From JAIXWP01 sp965247015 (GTDB lineage Bacteria; Bacteroidota; Bacteroidia; Flavobacteriales_D; Sanyastnellaceae): a DNA stretch of 64,000 bases. Shown piece by piece: positions 59,505 through 64,000 of the stretch. Where the stretch lies: the NCBI GenBank assembly GCA_965247015.1, contig CBDFGG010000003.1:434001-498000 (forward strand), read 5' to 3'. Position numbers and translations under genes: made by a program. Under the pieces are notes generated by a model, which was not told the DNA's origin, did no database searches, and saw nothing but the letters and a program-made list of their open reading frames with translations. Position 1 is the stretch's first letter, and each line of letters starts with the position of its first letter.

Positions 59505-60128
59505 TCAGCCCAACTTCTTATTAATGAAATCAATGAGTTGATTCAACCCATCATCAAAGCTGTGATTATTATCTACTACTAACTGACACTCTGATTTGTA
59601 AGGCTCCAAAAATTGAAGTTCGGAAGGCCTAACATGATTCGCCCATTGATAGCGCACTTCGTGTTCTGGATAGCCCCTTTCCTCAGCATCTCTTCGTATA
59701 CGGCGCTCGAGACGACTCTCGTGGTGAGCGTCGATATAGACCATCATGTCTAGGTTCTTTCGAATCTCCTCATAGTGAAATACGAAAAGGCCTTCCATGA
59801 TAATGATTGGGGCAGGATGAATGAAGATCGGTTGTGGAACCCAATCAGGATTGTTGAAATTATATTCTAAAATTTCAATTGGTTTGCCTTCTACAAGATC
59901 AACCATGTCGCGATAGAAATGAGCGCGGTCAATGGATGTAGGGAGATCAAAATTGGTAACACCATTCTCATCGACAAATTGAGCACTCTTTGGTAAGTAG
60001 TAATTATCCTGACTCACCAAAGCAATTTGGGTCTTATCAAAACGATCAAGAATAGCACGGAGAAAGGTAGTCTTGCCTGAGCCACTGCCGCCAGCAATGC
60101 CTATTAGAATATGGTTTGATTTGTTCAC
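59505..60128 (-). CDS. udk: Uridine kinase
   Basis: 207 residues, P-loop kinase of pyrimidine salvage, phosphorylating uridine and cytidine. GIAGGSGSGKTTFLRAIL (Walker A, residues 10-27), SQDNYYLP, NFDLPTSIDRAHFYRDM, IIMEGLFVF and the lid RLERRIRRDAEERG are all in place. It starts four bases inside the end of the VWA-protein gene, so translation is coupled. Confidence 0.94.
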   Translation of the reverse strand: MNKSNHILIGIAGGSGSGKTTFLRAILDRFDKTQIALVSQDNYYLPKSAQFVDENGVTNFDLPTSIDRAHFYRDMVDLVEGKPIEILEYNFNNPDWVPQPIFIHPAPIIIMEGLFVFHYEEIRKNLDMMVYIDAHHESRLERRIRRDAEERGYPEHEVRYQWANHVRPSELQFLEPYKSECQLVVDNNHSFDDGLNQLIDFINKKLG

Positions 60129-61516
60129 TTGGCCGATTGTTTCTTCAATTCCTCGATGAGCACACGCTCAGCGGAGGTCTTGTCTTCTACTTGCAAAAAT
60201 GAGCCATTCCCTAGTTGCGAAACAAGTCCAAGCTTATCTTTTGCAAAATTATTTGCCTCAATAGCCACTACCGTTGTCTCATAACCCTTGGCTGCGTAGC
60301 GTTTCACCATCTTTTCGATATCTTTTTGATCTTCCACAGCGAAGGCCCCATCGGTAATAACGATCAATTGGTTGTTACCCCCTTGAATCTTCGATTTTTG
60401 AAGCAATTGGTAAGCCTTCTTGAACCCCTTTGCACCGCTTGTTTTACCACCTGTTCTTATTCCTGCGACTATTTCTCTTAAAGCTTGTTTATTCGAACCA
60501 CTAGTTGTAGCCTGCAATACCGTAGCATCTCCGGCATAACTTACCAGTGCCATTTGATCTACACCACGAAGTACTGATACTAATTCTTGAAGAGAATACT
60601 GCATCAACTCGAGCTTATCCCCCACTCCCATACTTCCAGAAATATCTAATAAGAACACCACATTATTCGGTGCAAAACGATCCACCGGTAATTCCACACT
60701 CACCTCAGAAACCACCACCTCCTCAACAACTTCTGGGTCGGTAATAGGCTCTTCTTTAATCACCACTTCCTCTCTCGTTTCCTCTTTGAATGAAGAATTT
60801 CGTTTTAAATAGAAAACAAATTTTGCATTCGCATTATTGACATAAGATGAAACCATCTTCTTTTCATATCCCTCCTTTTCCGCGCTTAATTCATAGAAAC
60901 CAATTCGCGCTTCATTCGAAACCTTTCCTTCTTTATTGGTCTTAAGCCGTAAATGCAAATAGCCCTCTTCTTCCAAACGCACAAACGCCCCCTCAATCGG
61001 CTTGTTGGTCTCAGCATCATATACTTCCACAAGGAAAAAATTCTTCGAACAACAGTCCGCAGCACGTGTGCTGAAATCCGGACAAGGAGTATTTCCATTG
61101 ACATTGACATAAAGAACCTTCGCAGTAATAGGTATTTGAATAGGAGTCGTCATCGATGCGAAATACAATTCTCCCACCTCTTGAAAAATACCTTTCTTTC
61201 TTGGATTAAATTTTAATCGAACTACCAATTGACCATTCGGCTCCAATTGTTTTGTAGAAAATTTCACTTCAAACTCATTGCTAAACGTCGACCGCAACAA
61301 TAGATCAGGTTTCCCAGATTTATTCTCTACAATAATATCCACCACCATATCGGTGTCCTTCGTCACCTCACCAAAATTCAATTTTTGTGGATTCACCGCC
61401 AATTGCGCATTCGCTCCACCACTCATTAAAAAAATAAAATGAAAAATTAGAAACGCGATTCTTAATACCCGCTTCTTTATATCTAAACTATTTCCCTTTC
61501 TTTTTTCTTCCATCAT
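60125..61516 (-). CDS. Exported VWA-domain protein with N-terminal MSP/DUF1573-like domain
   Basis: 463 residues. Signal peptide ending GGANAQ (residue 38). Residues about 40-138 form an immunoglobulin-like DUF1573/ASPM-type domain (KLNFGEVTKDTDMVVDIIVENKSG). Residues 160-240 form a carboxypeptidase-regulatory-like domain (FLVEVYDAETNKPIEGAFVRLEEEG). An acidic linker precedes a von Willebrand factor A domain at 285-460 with MIDAS DISGSMG at 291-297. Probably a surface or periplasmic adhesion scaffold. Its first codons overlap the end of the RAYT gene. Confidence 0.88.
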   Translation of the reverse strand: MMEEKRKGNSLDIKKRVLRIAFLIFHFIFLMSGGANAQLAVNPQKLNFGEVTKDTDMVVDIIVENKSGKPDLLLRSTFSNEFEVKFSTKQLEPNGQLVVRLKFNPRKKGIFQEVGELYFASMTTPIQIPITAKVLYVNVNGNTPCPDFSTRAADCCSKNFFLVEVYDAETNKPIEGAFVRLEEEGYLHLRLKTNKEGKVSNEARIGFYELSAEKEGYEKKMVSSYVNNANAKFVFYLKRNSSFKEETREEVVIKEEPITDPEVVEEVVVSEVSVELPVDRFAPNNVVFLLDISGSMGVGDKLELMQYSLQELVSVLRGVDQMALVSYAGDATVLQATTSGSNKQALREIVAGIRTGGKTSGAKGFKKAYQLLQKSKIQGGNNQLIVITDGAFAVEDQKDIEKMVKRYAAKGYETTVVAIEANNFAKDKLGLVSQLGNGSFLQVEDKTSAERVLIEELKKQSAK

Positions 61517-62057
61517 AGAATCTATCTTCTATCCAAACACGAGGATTATTAGAAATATATGTATTGATGCGATCAAACTTTTCTTGTTCGGTAACGATTA
61601 TATCATAGTAATTACTGTGCCAAGCAAATTCTGAATTAATCACTCTTGCTCGTCTTGTTACAGCGCCTTTAAATTTACCTAAAAAAGAAGCCATGTTTCC
61701 TTTTTGCGTAATAAACTTCTTAGCTCCACTCACCATCTTAGTCGTTTTATCCAAAGAGAATAAAAAATGAACATGGTTTGGCATGATCACAAAATTATGT
61801 GATCTCAAATTTATATCTTTTCTTATCTCTATAGTCTTAAGCCATTCCTCTTCAGCAATTTTTCCAATATCATTTAAAACAAGTTTTCCCTCTGAAACAT
61901 CCCCAAAGAAACAGGTCATATTCTCGCAAGAAATCGTAATAAAATAAGTTCCCCTTCCATTGTAATCCCAATCCTTCTTGCGGCGAGTTTGCGAACAATA
62001 TTCCTTTCCCTTTTTAATAAATTTTTTCTTTGAATTCGATTCATTAATAGATTTCAT
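61488..62057 (-). CDS. REP-associated tyrosine transposase (RAYT, Y1_Tnp family)
   Basis: 189 residues from the ATG at 62057. A GTG at 62096 would add 13 residues. HUH-type single-strand nuclease: GRGTYFITISCENMTCFFG, then VIMPNHVHFLF with the metal-binding HxH at residues 95-97, and the catalytic Tyr at 167 in NTYISNNP. The rest is basic, with WHSNYYDIIV typical of the family. RAYTs nick single-stranded REP hairpins and are thought to spread REP sequences. A palindromic array lies 160 bp upstream. It overlaps the VWA gene by 29 bp. Confidence 0.9.
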   Translation of the reverse strand: MKSINESNSKKKFIKKGKEYCSQTRRKKDWDYNGRGTYFITISCENMTCFFGDVSEGKLVLNDIGKIAEEEWLKTIEIRKDINLRSHNFVIMPNHVHFLFSLDKTTKMVSGAKKFITQKGNMASFLGKFKGAVTRRARVINSEFAWHSNYYDIIVTEQEKFDRINTYISNNPRVWIEDRFYDGRKKKGK

Positions 62058-62152
62058 TTTGATCAGTTTAGAAAACAAATCTAGAAATCTGCCCACAGAA
62101 ATTGATAGAATCCCGCTCGTTGTTTAACGTCTGAATATTCGGGAATATTCTG

Positions 62153-62193
62153 CCGCCCGCCTCTCCGCCCCTTCGGGGCGGAGAGGCGGGCGG
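62153..62193. repeat. GC-rich perfect hairpin beside RAYT
   Basis: Nineteen-base arms 62153-62171 and 62175-62193 are exact complements around TTC (the stem contains CCGCCTCTCCGCCCC). Very GC-rich against the AT-rich genome. It stands between the RAYT gene and the 66-bp REP array. Confidence 0.9.
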
Positions 62194-62217
62194 GGGGACA
62201 CAGGGGAGCCTTCGCAC

Positions 62218-62435
62218 AGCCGAGCTGCAGCTCGGCTGTGCAGGGCCACGCAGAAGAGCGCACAGAGCGCGGAGCCTTCGCACAGCCGAGCTGCAGCTCG
62301 GCTTTGCAGGGCCACGCAGAAGAGAGCACGGAACGCAAAGCTCTCGCACAGCCGAGCTGCAGCTCGGCTTTGCAAGGCCACGCAGAAGAGAGCACGGAAC
62401 GCAAAGCTCTCGCACAGCCGAGCTGCAGCTCGGCT
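62218..62435. repeat. REP array: four 20-bp palindromes at an exact 66-bp period
   Basis: AGCCGAGCTGCAGCTCGGCT occurs at 62218, 62284, 62350 and 62416. The 46-bp links are nearly the same (CAGGGCCACGCAGAAGAG...), so the whole 66-bp unit is tandemly copied. Copies two and three of the link differ by a few bases. The last palindrome ends at the base before the stop codon of the GH3-like gene. It is next to RAYT, the usual place for its REPs. Confidence 0.93.
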
Positions 62436-63923
62436 TTACGCCAATAAATCCGCGATCTTACGATCATTCGCCAATCGCGGAATCTTATTTTGGCCTCCGA
62501 GCTTTCCTTGTGAACGCATATATTCTGCAAATCCACCACGCGCGACACTCGTAATGACAAGCCTTCTCATCACTCCGCCTTTGATGTTGTCTTTATAATA
62601 TGAATTCTTGCTAACCATTAAATCGTCCATGTATTGTGCGATTTCTTCCAAATTATTGGGCTGCTCTTCCCACTCTACAAACCACTCATGATAAGGCAAT
62701 CCTTCTTTTGGGGTAACCTGTGGTGCCAAGTGAAATTCATTCACTTTCAAATTAAATCGCTCCACTGCTTTAGACATTACATCATCTACTTCTTCACCTA
62801 TCACGTGTTCGCCAAATGCACTTGTGTAATGTTTGATGCGACCCGTCACTCGAATTTTCGGTGGATCTAATGAAACAAACTTCACTGTGTCACCAATACT
62901 ATAACCCCACAATCCTGCATTATTGCTAAGGATGAGCGCATAGTTCACTCCCAGTTCTACTTCACCTAAATGATAACGGCGCGGATTTTCTTGGAAGTAC
63001 TCATCGGCTTTGATGAACTCGAAATAAATTCCAGAATCTACATTCAAAAGCAAACCATTGTCTTCTTGTGAATTCTGAAATGCAATAAAACCTTCACTCG
63101 CCGGATATAATTCAATAGTCGGCAAAGCCTTACCAATCAGTTGTTCGAAGCGAGCACGATAGGGCTCAAAATTTACTCCGCCGTAAACAAACAAATTAAA
63201 ATTTGGAAATATCTCCCGAATGTTCGTTCGGTTTGTTCTTTTCAATAGCACTTCAAAATACATTTGCACCCAACTCGGAATGCCGCTAATCAAGGTCATA
63301 TCAGCAGGGATCGTCTCATCTGCAATGGCATTCACTTTCGTTTCCCAATCCTCAATACAATTGGTTTCATAAGATGGCATACGATTCTTTTGCAAATATT
63401 TCGGAACGTGGTTCGCCACAATTCCACTCAATCGACCCACAGGTATCCCGCTCGGTAAACGATCTAATTCAGGGCTTCCTTGGAGAAAAATCATTTTACC
63501 CGAAACGAAATCTGCTTTTCCAGTTTCCGCGATATATGCGAAAAGTGCATTGCGCGCGCTGCCTATGTGGTTGGGTAAACTATCCTTTGTTAACGGAATA
63601 TATTTAGTACCAGATGTGGTACCGGATGTTTTACAAAAATAAAGTGGCAATCCAGGCCACAATACATCACGCTCTCCCGACTTTACACGTTGAATGTAAT
63701 CAGTCAATTGCTCATAATCTCGCACCGGAACACTTGCACTAAAATCACTTGAGCTACTAATTTTCGAGAAATGATGATCGCGTCCGAAGGCCGTATTTTC
63801 CGCCTTTTTCACTAATTCTTTCAGCACTTTTTGTTGCGATCTCACTGGATCCGAAAAAGACTTCATCAGTCTCTTAATGGCCCATTTCGCAATGGGTACG
63901 CTCAATTTTGATTTAATACTCAT
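62436..63923 (-). CDS. GH3-family adenylating enzyme
   Basis: 495 residues. GH3 (plant auxin/jasmonate-amido synthetase-like) superfamily: ATP loop CKTSGTTSGTKYIPLT near residues 94-109, LYPASEGFIAFQ near 277, and GYSIGDTVKFVS near 340, with a C-terminal domain (TSAFGEHVIGEEVDDV). It activates a carboxylic acid as acyl-AMP and may join it to an amine. In bacteria the substrate is unknown. The stop codon directly abuts the REP array. Confidence 0.9.
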   Translation of the reverse strand: MSIKSKLSVPIAKWAIKRLMKSFSDPVRSQQKVLKELVKKAENTAFGRDHHFSKISSSSDFSASVPVRDYEQLTDYIQRVKSGERDVLWPGLPLYFCKTSGTTSGTKYIPLTKDSLPNHIGSARNALFAYIAETGKADFVSGKMIFLQGSPELDRLPSGIPVGRLSGIVANHVPKYLQKNRMPSYETNCIEDWETKVNAIADETIPADMTLISGIPSWVQMYFEVLLKRTNRTNIREIFPNFNLFVYGGVNFEPYRARFEQLIGKALPTIELYPASEGFIAFQNSQEDNGLLLNVDSGIYFEFIKADEYFQENPRRYHLGEVELGVNYALILSNNAGLWGYSIGDTVKFVSLDPPKIRVTGRIKHYTSAFGEHVIGEEVDDVMSKAVERFNLKVNEFHLAPQVTPKEGLPYHEWFVEWEEQPNNLEEIAQYMDDLMVSKNSYYKDNIKGGVMRRLVITSVARGGFAEYMRSQGKLGGQNKIPRLANDRKIADLLA

Positions 63924-63926
63924 AGC

Positions 63927-64000
63927 TTATTCTTTCACCCACTTCTGGCTTGTCCACTGCCCGTCGGTTAATACCGCAAAAATATATACACCCGCTGCCA
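63927..64000 (-). CDS. C-terminal end of a T9SS-sorted protein (cut by window)
   Basis: Only the last 24 codons are visible, reading AAGVYIFAVLTDGQWTSQKW then VKE and stop. This resembles the type A C-terminal sorting domain of Bacteroidota type IX secretion (GVY...V...G...K-V-K). The cargo domain lies beyond the right edge. It ends 3 bp upstream of the GH3 start. Confidence 0.72.
   Translation of the reverse strand, partial: AAGVYIFAVLTDGQWTSQKWVKE

Noticed and set aside
62218..62435. CRISPR-like look of the 66-bp repeat array
   Set aside because: The sequences between palindromes are copies of each other, not unique spacers, and no cas gene is near.
62068..62560. Long open frames over the REP array on both strands
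   Set aside because: They translate the repeat itself (for example repeated SRAAARLCE-like units) and have no relatives or start signals. They come from the repeat period being a multiple of three.
1..64000. rRNA, tRNA, prophage, defence island or secretion-system cluster
   Set aside because: No cloverleaf, rRNA signature, phage structural gene or defence cluster was seen apart from the single TA pair and IS3 element.

Overview
The window comes from a member of the Bacteroidota, most likely the Flavobacteriales or a neighbouring order. The signs are AT-rich coding DNA, TAnnTTTG-type -7 promoter elements, SusC/TonB-type outer-membrane proteins, LuxE/PaaK-like and GH3-like adenylating enzymes, an alaS / M23 peptidase / MerR block, and a type IX secretion sorting tail at the right edge. 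I see no rRNA, tRNA, CRISPR array or prophage.

Layout. 1-3517: cell-wall and division genes ftsW (cut by the window edge), murG and murC. 3525-5632: a carotenoid end-group pair (CruF-like and CrtD-like) on the minus strand. 5.8-20.5 kb: a loose run of small accessory genes. It holds a lipoprotein peptide-deformylase homologue, a DinB-like protein, a Panacea-type toxin-antitoxin pair, SDR/AraC, SugE, VOC, HxlR/DoxX, two Crp-YCII cassettes, GNAT and DUF4184. 20.55-22.02 kb: an intact IS3-family element inside a heptanucleotide array. 22.1-24.0 kb: envelope proteins of unknown role. 24.1-26.4 kb: ftsQ-ftsA on the minus strand, away from murC. 26.5-33.6 kb: a TonB-receptor-like protein, a possible small RNA, an XRE regulator with an orphan receiver, a LuxE-like enzyme, a lipoprotein, DUF5684 and a TPR protein. 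33.6-44.7 kb: alaS, M23 peptidase, MerR, a photolyase/cryptochrome trio, rsgA, SDR and recG. 44.7-50.9 kb: a LytS/LytTR two-component system followed by a MacAB-TolC-like exporter, all on the minus strand. 51-57.1 kb: creD, a membrane-bound winged-helix regulator, a propeller lipoprotein, and a TPP riboswitch controlling a TonB receptor. 57.1-64 kb: repeat blocks around a four-helix-bundle gene, an EamA transporter, an ArsC-like protein, uridine kinase, a VWA protein, a REP-associated tyrosine transposase (RAYT) next to a palindromic REP array, and a GH3-like enzyme.

The most unusual content is in the intergenic DNA. First, many spacers hold tandem repeats with a strict 7-bp period but different unit sequences. 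Two of them share a composite plan: G-rich heptads, an identical 35-bp promoter-like core, C-rich heptads, then a start codon. A third array was split by the IS3 element, and removing the element restores the 7-bp register exactly. Second, a 20-bp palindrome is repeated four times at an exact 66-bp period beside the RAYT gene and occurs again 21 kb away. Third, ftsQ-ftsA is oriented as if a segment of about 23 kb had inverted out of an ancestral murC-ftsQ-ftsA order. Single-gene oddities include a FeS-type photolyase with all four cluster cysteines replaced and a lipoprotein form of peptide deformylase.
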